A stretch of 64,000 bases of DNA from Bacteroidales bacterium UBA6229 (GTDB lineage Bacteria; Bacteroidota; Bacteroidia; Bacteroidales; F082): positions 7,320 to 71,319 of the forward strand of contig DJWN01000051.1 of the NCBI GenBank assembly GCA_002440975.1. The letters run 5' to 3'. The position numbers were made by a program, and so were the translations under genes. The notes below the pieces were generated by a model. The model was not told where the DNA came from. It saw only the letters and a list, made by a program, of their open reading frames with translations, and made no database searches. This document shows positions 32,152 to 40,671 of this stretch, one piece after another (position 1 is the first letter of the stretch; every line of letters begins with the position of its first letter).

Positions 32152-33993
32152 TTAATTGATCATGTTTTCGGGAGCCAGGATTTTATCCAGTTCAGTTTTT
32201 GAGAGCAGTTCTTTTTCCAGGACTAATTCATACACACTCCGACCACTTTCGAGGGCTTCTTTAGCAATAATGGTGGAAGCTTCATAGCCAATGTATGGAT
32301 TAAGCGCAGTTACCAGTCCGATTGAATTTTGAACCACTTGCCTGCAATGTGCTTCGTTGGCCGTTATCCCATTAATACAGCGGTTGGTAAGTACGTTCAT
32401 GCCATTTTTGAGCATCTCAATAGATTCGAAAAGGCTCTGAACGATAACAGGTTCCATTACATTCAGTTCCAATTGTCCGGCTTCGGCAGCTAATGAAACG
32501 GTAAGGTCGTTACCAATCACTTTAAAAGCAATCTGATTGACTACCTCCGGAATAACTGGATTTACTTTTCCGGGCATAATAGTAGATCCGGGCTGCATGG
32601 GAGGGAGGTTGATCTCATTTAATCCTGCCCTTGGGCCGCTCGAAAGCAATCGCAGGTCATTCGACATTTTTGACAGTTTAACAGCCAGTCGTTTCAAGCT
32701 GCTTGAATAACTCACAAAATCGCCGGTGTCTTGTGTGGCTTCTACCAAATTGCGGGCTAGTCTGATATCCATCCCGGTGATGACACGCAAATGCGGAATC
32801 ACTTTTTCGCTGTATTTCGGATCGGCATTGATGCCTGTTCCAATGGCTGTTCCTCCCATATTTACCTCCAGAAATAAGGCAGCAGAACGGTTGAGTTGTT
32901 GCACTTCTTCTTCGAGTGTAGCTGCAAAAGCCTCAAAAGTCTGACCTAATGTCATTGGTACGGCATCCTGCAATTGAGTGCGTCCCATTTTGATGATACG
33001 GGCAAATTCGCGACCCTTGGAATGCAAGGCCGAAATGAGTTGTTGTAGCACAACCACCAGTTTTTCGTTGGCCTTAATCAGGGCAATTTTTATTGCAGTA
33101 GGGTAGGCATCGTTGGTACTTTGCGAGAGGTTTATGTGATTGTTAGGATGGCAAAATTCATATTGCCCTCTTTCTTTCTCCATAATTTCCAGGGCTCTGT
33201 TGGCAATCACTTCATTGGCATTCATATTGGTTGAAGTGCCGGCTCCACCTTGTATCATATCTACAACAAACTGTGAATGAAAGCGATTATTGATGATCTC
33301 CTGGCAGGCTTGTATAATTGCTTTGGCAAGATTTTCGGGAAGCAGACCAAGATCGAAATTGGCTTTGGCAGCCGCCATCTTCACCATGGCCAACGACTTA
33401 ACAAAGTCAGGGAAAAAGTTTAAGGTGATTCCGCTGATATTGAAATTTTCGAGTGCACGCAGGGTTTGGATGCCATAATAGTATTCGTAGGGTACATCTC
33501 TCTCGCCCAGCAAATCGTGCTCACGACGTGTTTTTCCCGATTCATACTGTGAAGTGATATTCATGGCTTTTGCATTGGCATACCGCATACGCCTTGAAAC
33601 CACGCGCGTAATATTAGACGAGATGGCCAGTGCGATAGAACCTGAGCTTTTAAACACCTCTTTCGAAAGTGTAAGCGCAACAGTGTCTTCCACGGCACGT
33701 GCCGAAGTGGAATGGGGCGAATCTTCCATTAGCGAGCCTTCACCCAAAAAGTCGAGTTTTCCGAAATATGTTATAATTTGTTCTTCGCCAAAAGCAGTGG
33801 TTTTATAAAGCTCCACCTTGCCCGAAACAATGAGAAAAATAAAGGTACGGGAGGTGTTTTCGGCAAAAAGAATGTCTTCTTTGGCATAATTAACTACCTC
33901 AGCCTTTTCGGCAATGGTATTGATTTCAGTTTCGTTTAAACCCCTGAAAAGTTCAATGTTTTTGATGAGTTGAATCTTATCTTTTGTGTCCAT
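32152..33993 (-). CDS. aspA: Aspartate ammonia-lyase with N-terminal cyclic-nucleotide-binding-type domain
   Basis: A 613-residue fusion. Residues 15-135 form a cNMP-binding-type beta-roll; residues about 157-613 are a fumarase/aspartase superfamily enzyme with GTSTNMNANEV (252-262), HINLSQSTND (286-295) and the signature GSTIMPGKVNPV (469-480). Aspartase deaminates aspartate to fumarate and ammonia. In the roll, the phosphate-binding cassette reads GEGSLMEDSPHSTS (84-97): the arginine that holds the cyclic phosphate in CRP is replaced, so the ligand may differ or binding may be lost. A nitroreductase gene follows in the operon. Confidence 0.92.
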   Translation of the reverse strand: MDTKDKIQLIKNIELFRGLNETEINTIAEKAEVVNYAKEDILFAENTSRTFIFLIVSGKVELYKTTAFGEEQIITYFGKLDFLGEGSLMEDSPHSTSARAVEDTVALTLSKEVFKSSGSIALAISSNITRVVSRRMRYANAKAMNITSQYESGKTRREHDLLGERDVPYEYYYGIQTLRALENFNISGITLNFFPDFVKSLAMVKMAAAKANFDLGLLPENLAKAIIQACQEIINNRFHSQFVVDMIQGGAGTSTNMNANEVIANRALEIMEKERGQYEFCHPNNHINLSQSTNDAYPTAIKIALIKANEKLVVVLQQLISALHSKGREFARIIKMGRTQLQDAVPMTLGQTFEAFAATLEEEVQQLNRSAALFLEVNMGGTAIGTGINADPKYSEKVIPHLRVITGMDIRLARNLVEATQDTGDFVSYSSSLKRLAVKLSKMSNDLRLLSSGPRAGLNEINLPPMQPGSTIMPGKVNPVIPEVVNQIAFKVIGNDLTVSLAAEAGQLELNVMEPVIVQSLFESIEMLKNGMNVLTNRCINGITANEAHCRQVVQNSIGLVTALNPYIGYEASTIIAKEALESGRSVYELVLEKELLSKTELDKILAPENMIN

Positions 33994-34017
33994 GACATAT
34001 ATTTGTTAATTATTTCA

Positions 34018-34025
34018 CAAATATA
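34018..34025 (-). promoter_or_regulatory. Bacteroidota -7 box before aspA
   Basis: TATATTTG on the minus strand matches TAnnTTTG, 24 bases before the aspA ATG. Confidence 0.45.
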
Positions 34026-34133
34026 CATATTGCCTTTGTTACACTGTTCGAAAATGAAAAAAGTTTTCGCCAATAATCGTTTCAAAACTGCGTAAAAAAG
34101 CATGTATGAGTTTTCTACTTATTGATTTATCAA

Positions 34134-34141
34134 TACATTTG
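34134..34141 (+). promoter_or_regulatory. Bacteroidota -7 box before the DegT gene
   Basis: TACATTTG matches TAnnTTTG, 23 bases before the ATG. Confidence 0.45.
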
Positions 34142-34164
34142 CAGCCAAATAAACACCCGATAGC

Positions 34165-35301
34165 ATGAAGCAAATCCCCATGGTTGACCTAGTGAGTCAA
34201 TATCAGAAAATCAAACCTGAAGTAGATGCAGCAATTTTTGAGATATTGTCAAACGCCAGTTTTATAAATGGCCCTGCAGTGAAGCAATTTCAGCATAGCC
34301 TGGAGAAGTATTTGAATATCAAGCATGTAATTCCATGTGCCAATGGCACCGATGCCTTGCAGGTGGCGATGATGGCTTTAGACCTAAAGCCTGGTGATGA
34401 AGTGATTACAACTTCTTTCACATTTATTGCCACGGCAGAAGTGATCGCACTATTAAAACTGACTCCGGTTTTGGTCGATGTTGACAAGGATACTTTTAAT
34501 ATTGATCCGGATGCGATTGAAAAAGCTATTACACCTAAAACAAAGGCTATCGTTCCGGTTCATTTGTTTGGGCAATGTGCTGATATGGATGCTATTATGG
34601 AGATAGCAAGAAAACATAATTTGTATGTGATTGAAGACAATGCACAAGCCATTGGTGCTGACCACACTTCGGCTGATGGCACGATTCGTAAAGCCGGTAC
34701 AATCGGACATATTGGATGCACTTCTTTCTTTCCTTCCAAAAATTTGGGTTGTTATGGCGATGGAGGTGCTATTTTTACAAATAATGATGAACTGGCTAAA
34801 CGTTTGCGCGTGATCGTAAACCACGGCATGGAGGTTCGCTATTATCATGATTCAGTTGGGGTTAACTCCCGGCTCGACAGCATACAGGCGGCCGTGCTCG
34901 ATATTAAATTGAAACATTTGGATGAGTATGCCAAAGCACGACGCTATGCTGCTGACTATTACAATCGGGCTTTTGAAAAATCTGATAATCTTAAAACACC
35001 AGTAACTGCATCTTTCACAAACCATGTATTTCACCAGTACACCCTTGTTACACGCAATGTGGACAGACAGGCGTTGATGGAGCATCTGCAGTCAAAAGGC
35101 ATTGCAAGTGCTATTTATTATCCCGTCCCATTACATCTGCAAAAAGCTTATATTGATCCAAGATACAAGCAGGGTGATTTTCCGGTGACGGAAGACCTGT
35201 CTCAATCTGTTATTTCGCTACCCATACATACCGAATTTGAAGAGGAAAGTTTGAAATATGTTACAGATGCAGTTTTGGAGTTTGTTGGAATGGATTTATA
35301 G
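34165..35301 (+). CDS. DegT/DnrJ/EryC1/StrS family sugar aminotransferase
   Basis: A 378-residue PLP-dependent aminotransferase of the DegT/DnrJ/EryC1/StrS family, which puts an amino group on nucleotide-linked keto sugars. The PLP lysine is K192 in FFPSKNLGCYGDGG. NGTDAL (60-65), EDNAQAIGA (157-165) and the active-site block around VNSRLDSIQAA are all present. No other sugar-nucleotide gene is next to it, so its pathway is not set; lipopolysaccharide or glycan sugars are possible. A terminator follows. Confidence 0.92.
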   Translation: MKQIPMVDLVSQYQKIKPEVDAAIFEILSNASFINGPAVKQFQHSLEKYLNIKHVIPCANGTDALQVAMMALDLKPGDEVITTSFTFIATAEVIALLKLTPVLVDVDKDTFNIDPDAIEKAITPKTKAIVPVHLFGQCADMDAIMEIARKHNLYVIEDNAQAIGADHTSADGTIRKAGTIGHIGCTSFFPSKNLGCYGDGGAIFTNNDELAKRLRVIVNHGMEVRYYHDSVGVNSRLDSIQAAVLDIKLKHLDEYAKARRYAADYYNRAFEKSDNLKTPVTASFTNHVFHQYTLVTRNVDRQALMEHLQSKGIASAIYYPVPLHLQKAYIDPRYKQGDFPVTEDLSQSVISLPIHTEFEEESLKYVTDAVLEFVGMDL

Positions 35302-35322
35302 CAGACATGAAGTATAGTTTTT

Positions 35323-35354
35323 TAAACGTCGGGGAGTAATTTCCGGCGTTTTTT
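35323..35354 (+). terminator. Terminator after the DegT gene
   Basis: AACGTCGG pairs with CCGGCGTT (one wobble) around GGAGTAATTT and is followed by a T run. Confidence 0.75.
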
Positions 35355-35381
35355 GCTATCAAAAAGTAATAAAATTTATGG

Positions 35382-35423
35382 TTGACCGTAAAAATTAATA
35401 CGAATATTTACGATTGACCGTAA
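35382..35423 (+). repeat. Paired TTGACCGTAA repeats upstream of the ATPase gene
   Basis: TTGACCGTAA occurs at 35382-35391 and 35414-35423, 32 bases apart (about three helical turns). The second copy is part of the palindrome TTACG-ATTGAC-CGTAA. A -7-like TATTTTTG follows at 35431-35438. This looks like an operator for the downstream ATPase gene. Confidence 0.55.
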
Positions 35424-35454
35424 TATTTTGTATTTTTGTGAAAAATAATACGAC

Positions 35455-36579
35455 ATGTATATCAATCGAATTGTTTCTTCAGCTGTGTCGGAGGCTTTAG
35501 ATTCCGGGAAAATTGTGATAATTTATGGTCCCCGGCAAGCTGGAAAAACTACACTTTCGAGAAAAATAATAAATGCAACCGGATTAAAAACACTTTATGC
35601 TAACGCGGATCAGATTAAGTATATTGATATTCTTGCCAGTCGCGATTTAAACAAAATGAAATCTCTTGTTAGTGGATATGATTTGTTGTTTATCGATGAA
35701 GCGCAGCGGATTCCTGAGATTGGTCTGAACTTAAAAATTTTGCATGACGAATTACCGCAACTCAAGGTTTTGGTAACTGGTTCTTCATCATTTTTGTTGT
35801 CGAAGCGTATATCAGAGGTGTTGACGGGCAGAAAGAGAATATTTACACTTCTTCCTTTTTCGATTGGTGAATTGAGATCGGTATTTACTGATTTTGAAGT
35901 TGCAGATATGATCGATCAATTGTTGATTTTTGGTAATTATCCTGAGGTAATTAAAAGCACGGGTTATCATGAAAAAGAAGAATACTTAAATGAGGTGGCT
36001 GCTTCGTATTTATTTAAGGATATACTCGAATTGGAGAGTATCAAATACCCATCCAAAATAAGGGATTTACTTCGTTTGTTGGCTTTTCAGCTGGGATCAC
36101 AAATAAGCATCAATGAAATAGGAACGCAACTTAGGCTCAATGCTGAAACAGTGGAACGATACTTATTTTTGCTTGAGCAGTCATTTATAGTGTTTAAACT
36201 GCCGGCATTTAGCAGAAATCCACGTAAAGAAATTAGTAAATCGCAGAAGTATTATTTTTATGATAACGGAATCAGGAATGCGATTATTGACAATTTTAAA
36301 CTTGCTGAAGCAAGGGCTGATATGGGTGCTTTGTGGGAAAATTTTGTAATAACTGAACGCAGAAAAAAACTGATTTTTGAGCGCAGGCATTTTCAGGCTT
36401 TCTTCTGGAGGAATTATGCAGGTGCCGAGATTGATTATCTGGAAGAATACCAGGGTAAGCTTAATGCTTTCGAAATCAAAGTAAACAAGATGAAAAGCAG
36501 AGCCCCCAAAGCCTGGATAACAGACTATAACAGCGAATACAACTGCATCACAAAAGATAACTTTCTTCAATTTCTTTAG
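35455..36579 (+). CDS. AAA-like ATPase with DUF4143 domain
   Basis: A 374-residue ATPase of the AAA_14/DUF4143 type. Walker A is GPRQAGKT at 25-32 and Walker B is LLFIDEAQR at about 75-83. A winged-helix-like middle part follows. The C-terminal DUF4143 domain includes GAEIDYLEEY... then FEIKVNK, which resembles a PD-(D/E)XK nuclease-type core. Such genes occur as scattered singletons in many Bacteroidota and archaea and their role is unknown. Base composition is more AT-rich than that of its neighbours, and it has its own upstream repeats, both suggesting a separately acquired unit. Confidence 0.88.
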   Translation: MYINRIVSSAVSEALDSGKIVIIYGPRQAGKTTLSRKIINATGLKTLYANADQIKYIDILASRDLNKMKSLVSGYDLLFIDEAQRIPEIGLNLKILHDELPQLKVLVTGSSSFLLSKRISEVLTGRKRIFTLLPFSIGELRSVFTDFEVADMIDQLLIFGNYPEVIKSTGYHEKEEYLNEVAASYLFKDILELESIKYPSKIRDLLRLLAFQLGSQISINEIGTQLRLNAETVERYLFLLEQSFIVFKLPAFSRNPRKEISKSQKYYFYDNGIRNAIIDNFKLAEARADMGALWENFVITERRKKLIFERRHFQAFFWRNYAGAEIDYLEEYQGKLNAFEIKVNKMKSRAPKAWITDYNSEYNCITKDNFLQFL

Positions 36580-36635
36580 GATGTAGGTCTTCGGTAGTCT
36601 ATTTTGATTTCGGATGATTAACTGGTTTTTTCGCT

Positions 36636-36643
36636 TACCTTTG
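36636..36643 (+). promoter_or_regulatory. Bacteroidota -7 box before the GNAT-like gene
   Basis: TACCTTTG matches TAnnTTTG, 19 bases before the ATG. Confidence 0.45.
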
Positions 36644-36662
36644 TTTAAATATAACCTCAGCC

Positions 36663-37829
36663 ATGAAACTTATTGAAGTTAAAACCCGTGCTCATGAGCG
36701 TGCTTTTCTGGATGTTGCCCGAGAGATTTACAAAACTGATCCGGTGTGGGTATGTCCGCTTGATAATATTGTAGCAGACGTTTTTGATCCCAAAAAAAAT
36801 AATTTTTTCCGGCATGGAGAGGCAAGCCGCTGGATACTCAAGGATGAGCAGGACAAACTGATTGGACGTGTGGCTGCTTTTATCAATCGGAAAAAGGCAT
36901 TTGGTTATGAGCAGCCTACAGGTGGCATGGGTTTTTTTGAATGTATTAACGACCAACAAGCCGCGTTTCTTCTTTTCGATCAGTGCAAAGCGTGGTTGAA
37001 AGCAAGAGGGATGGAAGCCATGGATGGCCCGATTAATTTTGGCGAAAACGATAATTTCTGGGGCTTGCTTGTCGAAGGCTTTACGCATCCCAGCTTTGGA
37101 ATGCCGTATAATCCCCCCTATTATGAAACATTTTTCAGGGCATATGGATTCAATGAATATTTTGAACAAGTGACCAATCATCTGGACCTTACAAAGCAAT
37201 TTCCGGAGCGGTTTTGGAAAATTGCTGGATGGGTACGCAAAAAACCCGGATTTGACTGGCGTCATTTTGAATGGAAACAGTCGGATAAGTTTATCAGGGA
37301 TATAAAGGAGATTTATGATGAAGCCTGGCAATTTCATCAATATTTTACGCCGCTCGAAATCAGCACCATAAAATCTGAAATGGCACAAACAAAATCATTT
37401 TTGGAGGAGAAATTTATCTGGTTTGTATATCATGAAGAGGAGCCTGCGGCATTTTTGGTGATGTTTCCGGATATAAATCAATTATTGAAGCCACTGAAAG
37501 GGAAACTTGATTGGTGGAATAAACTAAGGTTTTATTGGCTCACGAAGACTAAAAAGATCGACCGTGCCCGTATTACTATCATGGGTGTGAAACCAAAATT
37601 TCAGCGTTTTGGCCTGGAATCGGGGATTTTTTGGGAGATGCAGCAAGTGATGGATCAGCCCAAATATCAACATTATAAAGAAATAGAATTGAGTTGGGTA
37701 GGTGATTTCAATCCAAAAATGCGAGCCATTCACGAGGCTGTTGGCGCATCATTCGGAAAGCGGCACCGTACTTTTCGTTTGTTGTTTGACCAAACTAAAA
37801 ATACAGAACAGCGGCATAAAGTCATCTAA
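36663..37829 (+). CDS. GNAT-fold protein, possible N-acyltransferase
   Basis: The 388-residue product begins MKLIEVKTRAHERAFLDVAREIYKTDP and carries KLIGRVAAFINRK at about 64-76, which fits a GNAT strand-helix. A second GNAT-like unit appears near 280-375 (ARITIMGVKPKFQRFGLESGIFW). Proteins of this size and pattern in Bacteroidota are annotated as GNAT-family hypothetical proteins. The acyl donor and acceptor are unknown. It converges with mgtE, eight bases between stops. No signal peptide. Confidence 0.75.
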   Translation: MKLIEVKTRAHERAFLDVAREIYKTDPVWVCPLDNIVADVFDPKKNNFFRHGEASRWILKDEQDKLIGRVAAFINRKKAFGYEQPTGGMGFFECINDQQAAFLLFDQCKAWLKARGMEAMDGPINFGENDNFWGLLVEGFTHPSFGMPYNPPYYETFFRAYGFNEYFEQVTNHLDLTKQFPERFWKIAGWVRKKPGFDWRHFEWKQSDKFIRDIKEIYDEAWQFHQYFTPLEISTIKSEMAQTKSFLEEKFIWFVYHEEEPAAFLVMFPDINQLLKPLKGKLDWWNKLRFYWLTKTKKIDRARITIMGVKPKFQRFGLESGIFWEMQQVMDQPKYQHYKEIELSWVGDFNPKMRAIHEAVGASFGKRHRTFRLLFDQTKNTEQRHKVI

Positions 37830-37837
37830 AAATCATA

Positions 37838-39181
37838 CTATCCAAGGCCAAGAATCCAGGTGGCCAATGTAAAGTATATCAACACACCGCTGATATCTGC
37901 CAGCGAAGTGATAAGGGGAGCACTGGCTGTGGCGGGGTCAAGTTTTAGTCGTGTAAAAACAAAAGGTAATAAGAGTCCGATGAGGCTTCCGGTTATAACA
38001 GTAAGAATCATGGTAAGTGCAACAACCAGCATAATTTCAGGAGCTCTGAAACTGGCAATCAGACTTACGCCAATAGCCATAGTAAGTCCTAAAAGCATCG
38101 AAACCAGGAACTCTTTTCCCAGTAATTTAAACCAATCAGTTATTTCAACATCGCCTACAGCCAATGAACGGATCATCAGGGTGGCCGATTGTGCGCCGGC
38201 ATTTCCGCTACTGGCAATCAGCAAGGGCAGAAAAAATAAGAGCGAAACAGCAGAGGTGATGGTGCTTTCGAAATGGGCAATGGCTGCTCCAGAAAAAACA
38301 TTCATAAAAACCAGCACGGTAAGCCAGAAAATTCGCTTCTGATAAAGATAAATTACTTTGGCTTTCAAAGGGTTTACAATGGCATCCTGAAACGAACCAA
38401 ATTTGTGAAAGTCTTCGGTGGTTTCCTCTTCCACCACATCCATCACATCATCCACAGTAACAATTCCGAGTAATAATCCTTCGGTATCAACAACCGGAAG
38501 TGCGACCCTGTCCTGATCCTGAAAGACCCTAATAGCCAACTCCTGATCGTCAAAGGCACTCAGCGAAACAAAACGCTCGTCCATAAGCTCCCTAATTGTT
38601 TGGTCGGGCTCTGCCAGTAATATGTCCCTGATCCGAATGTCGTCCACCAATTTCATCTGATTATCAACAACGTAGATGACGTTTAAGGTTTCTGAATCTT
38701 TCCCGTATTTCCTGATATATTCCAGTGTTTGACCTACAGTATGGTCTGGTTTAACCCTCACATAATGAGGGGTCATTAATCGGCCAATACTTTCTTCGGG
38801 ATAGCCAAGCAATTTGATGGTTACCTTACGTTCTTCCGGACTAAGCATTTGAATCAAACGCTGGCTGACTTGCCCGGGTAGTTCTTCAAAAAAGGCAGTA
38901 CGGTCATCGGGGTCAAGGTCATTGAGCAGGCTTGAGAGTTTATGGGCATGATGCGCCAAACCCTCAATCATTTGCTCTTGCTTGTCGATAGTAAGATGTT
39001 GAAAAGTTTCTTTGGCCTGTTCTCTTGGTAAAAGCCTGAACAGAATTATATCATCTTCTTCATCAAGGCTTTCTATGATTTCGGAAACATCAACAGGATC
39101 CATATCAGCGATCTGCTGACGCAAGGCCTTCCATTCTTTTTCGGAAATTAATTCCTGAAATTGATCAATAATTTCAGTCAT
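37838..39181 (-). CDS. mgtE: Magnesium transporter MgtE
   Basis: A 447-residue Mg2+ channel/transporter. The helical N domain covers about 1-125, two CBS domains about 130-250, and five membrane helices about 270-447. The CBS and N domains bind Mg2+ and close the pore when cytosolic Mg2+ is high. I chose the start at 39181: the preceding bases contain a strong AAGGAG Shine-Dalgarno, spaced seven bases from that ATG. A frame upstream could extend the protein by 15 residues but would ignore this site. The RNA leader is described separately. Confidence 0.93.
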   Translation of the reverse strand: MTEIIDQFQELISEKEWKALRQQIADMDPVDVSEIIESLDEEDDIILFRLLPREQAKETFQHLTIDKQEQMIEGLAHHAHKLSSLLNDLDPDDRTAFFEELPGQVSQRLIQMLSPEERKVTIKLLGYPEESIGRLMTPHYVRVKPDHTVGQTLEYIRKYGKDSETLNVIYVVDNQMKLVDDIRIRDILLAEPDQTIRELMDERFVSLSAFDDQELAIRVFQDQDRVALPVVDTEGLLLGIVTVDDVMDVVEEETTEDFHKFGSFQDAIVNPLKAKVIYLYQKRIFWLTVLVFMNVFSGAAIAHFESTITSAVSLLFFLPLLIASSGNAGAQSATLMIRSLAVGDVEITDWFKLLGKEFLVSMLLGLTMAIGVSLIASFRAPEIMLVVALTMILTVITGSLIGLLLPFVFTRLKLDPATASAPLITSLADISGVLIYFTLATWILGLG

Positions 39182-39304
39182 GTTTGCACTCCTTACTCTT
39201 TTGAGCCGTAAGCAGTGCGAGACCACCCCTTACAGCTTGTTTAAATTAAGTTCTTTCGGTCAGGCTGATCAGGTTCGTCTTCCATGAGCTTGTAGGATTT
39301 ATTA
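39182..39304 (-). promoter_or_regulatory. Structured mgtE leader, candidate translational riboswitch
   Basis: On the minus strand the leader has three segments. Near the ATG, GCACT-G-CTTA-CGG-CTC, loop AAAA, GAG-TAAG-G-AGTGC (39218-39186) folds into a 12-pair hairpin that contains the Shine-Dalgarno AAGGAG. Upstream, CCTACAAGC (39296-39288) can pair with GCTGTAAGG (39236-39228) to close a domain of about 50 bases. Alternatively CTGTAAG of that helix can pair with CTTACGG of the hairpin (seven pairs), freeing the ribosome site. Mutually exclusive helices like these are the design of translational riboswitches. The class is not recognised; it does not match my memory of the M-box. The ligand is unknown, though Mg2+ is the obvious guess from the gene. 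Confidence 0.6.
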
Positions 39305-39310
39305 TTGCGG

Positions 39311-39318
39311 CAAAAGTA
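39311..39318 (-). promoter_or_regulatory. Bacteroidota -7 box for the mgtE leader
   Basis: TACTTTTG on the minus strand matches TAnnTTTG and places the transcript start near 39304, just before the structured leader. Confidence 0.5.
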
Positions 39319-39354
39319 CGCTTTTTGATTTCAAAAGTGATGGCTGAGGTAATT

Positions 39355-39391
39355 AAAAAAAAGCCGCAAAAAAAAATTTTGCGACTTTTTT
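39355..39391 (-). terminator. Terminator after trxB
   Basis: On the minus strand AGTCGCAAAA pairs with TTTTGCGGCT (one G-T pair) around a T-rich loop and is followed by eight T. It separates trxB from the mgtE leader. Confidence 0.75.
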
Positions 39392-39411
39392 AAATAGGAT
39401 GCGTTTGCTAT

Positions 39412-40368
39412 TTAATCATTTTCAGCGGCCAAAAAGCGTTCTGCTTCAAGCGCAGCCATGCAACCGGTTCCGGCTGCTGTTACGGCCTGCCGGAAAACCT
39501 TGTCCTGTACATCGCCACAGGCAAAAATACCAGGAATATTAGTCGCCGTGGAATCTGATTTCGTTTTGATATAACCCGTTTCATCCATTTCCAAAACGCC
39601 TGCAAACAAATCACTGTTGGGTTTATGCCCGATGGCTACAAAAAATCCATCTATGTCGATGGTTTTCTCTTCATGGGTTTTATTGTTGATCAAAACAGCA
39701 CCTTTGAGTGCTTTTACAAAACCTTTTTCTTCTCCAAAAAGTTCTTTGGTGTTATGATTCCAGAGCACTTCAATATTTGGGGTGTTGAGCACGCGTTTCT
39801 GCATGGCTTTGGAAGCGCGTAATTCGTCACGGCGGACAATAAGGTAAACTTTCCGACAGAGTTTGGCCAGATACGTGGCTTCTTCGGCAGCCGTATCGCC
39901 ACCGCCAACCACGGCAACGTCTTTGCCTTTGTAAAAAAATCCATCGCAGGTAGCACAGGCAGAAACACCGCCACCTTTAAACTTTTCTTCTGACTCAAGA
40001 CCTAAATACTTGGCTGTGGCACCGGTTGCAATAATCAGTGTTTCCGCCAGCATTTCTTTCCCATCTTCATCCTTAACTTTGAAAGGTCGGGAAGTGGTAT
40101 CTACTTCCGATATCATTCCCCAACGTGTTTCAGTGCCGAATCGTTCGGCCTGAGCTTTGAGATCTTCCATCATTTCAGGGCCTGTAATTCCTTGTGGATA
40201 TCCGGGGAAATTTTCTACCTCGGTTGTAGTAGTTAACTGTCCGCCGGGCTGAGTACCCAGATACATAACAGGTTTAAGATCAGCGCGTGCAGCATAAATA
40301 GCGGCGGTATATCCGGCCGGGCCTGAGCCAATTATCAGACATTCAATTTTTTCCGGTGTATTGCTCAT
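39412..40368 (-). CDS. trxB: Thioredoxin reductase
   Basis: A 318-residue NADPH-dependent flavoprotein that reduces thioredoxin. FAD motif GSGPAGYTAAIYAARA at 15-30, redox pair C138 and C141 in SACATCDG, NADPH motif VVGGGDTAAEEA at about 153-164 and the second FAD motif GIFACGDVQD near 285. All essential parts are intact and the length is usual. It is a single gene ended by its own terminator. Confidence 0.97.
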   Translation of the reverse strand: MSNTPEKIECLIIGSGPAGYTAAIYAARADLKPVMYLGTQPGGQLTTTTEVENFPGYPQGITGPEMMEDLKAQAERFGTETRWGMISEVDTTSRPFKVKDEDGKEMLAETLIIATGATAKYLGLESEEKFKGGGVSACATCDGFFYKGKDVAVVGGGDTAAEEATYLAKLCRKVYLIVRRDELRASKAMQKRVLNTPNIEVLWNHNTKELFGEEKGFVKALKGAVLINNKTHEEKTIDIDGFFVAIGHKPNSDLFAGVLEMDETGYIKTKSDSTATNIPGIFACGDVQDKVFRQAVTAAGTGCMAALEAERFLAAEND

Positions 40369-40535
40369 TTATCTTCAATTTTATGAATTTGGTTTGAGAG
40401 TGCTAAAATAATGCCATTTGTTGAAATAATGTTCAGAATTGCTAATTTGCCTGACAAGATGACTTCTTGCCGGGTGATATTTAAGCGATTTACCGGAAGC
40501 TGATTTTTTGTCAGCCTGTCTGGCAGTATTTTTTG

Positions 40536-40567
40536 TTTGCGCAAGTGTTGAGATTGTATTAATTTTG
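40536..40567 (+). promoter_or_regulatory. Complete Bacteroidota promoter for tRNA-Pro
   Basis: TTTG at 40536-40539 and TAATTTTG at 40560-40567 are 20 bases apart, followed by the tRNA 18 bases later. Confidence 0.7.
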
Positions 40568-40584
40568 CCTCGCGTTTTCGCAAT

Positions 40585-40658
40585 CGGGGCGTGGTGCAGT
40601 TGGCTAGCATTCTTGCATGGGGTGCAAGCGGTCGCCCGTTCGAGTCGGGCCGCTCCGA
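40585..40658 (+). tRNA. tRNA-Pro (anticodon GGG)
   Basis: A 74-base cloverleaf: acceptor CGGGGCG with CGCTCCG (one G-T pair), D stem GTGC/GCAT, anticodon stem CTTGC/GCAAG with loop ATGGGGT and anticodon GGG at 40619-40621, T stem GCCCG/CGGGC with TTCGAGT loop, and discriminator A. The C1-G72 pair and A73 are tRNA-Pro identity features. The 3' CCA is not encoded. It reads CCC and CCT codons. Confidence 0.96.
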
Positions 40659-40671
40659 CAAGTTGAAAATC

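Noticed and set aside
36657..37388. A 243-codon frame opposite the GNAT-like gene
   Set aside because: Antisense shadow with poor amino-acid composition; the plus-strand gene has recognisable GNAT motifs and a promoter box.
39238..39290. Ten bases identical to the TPP riboswitch core (GAACCTGATC) in the mgtE leader
   Set aside because: The other TPP parts (GGGGTGC start, CTGAGA, GCGAAGGGAA) are missing or out of order, and the gene is a Mg2+ transporter, so the match is taken as chance.
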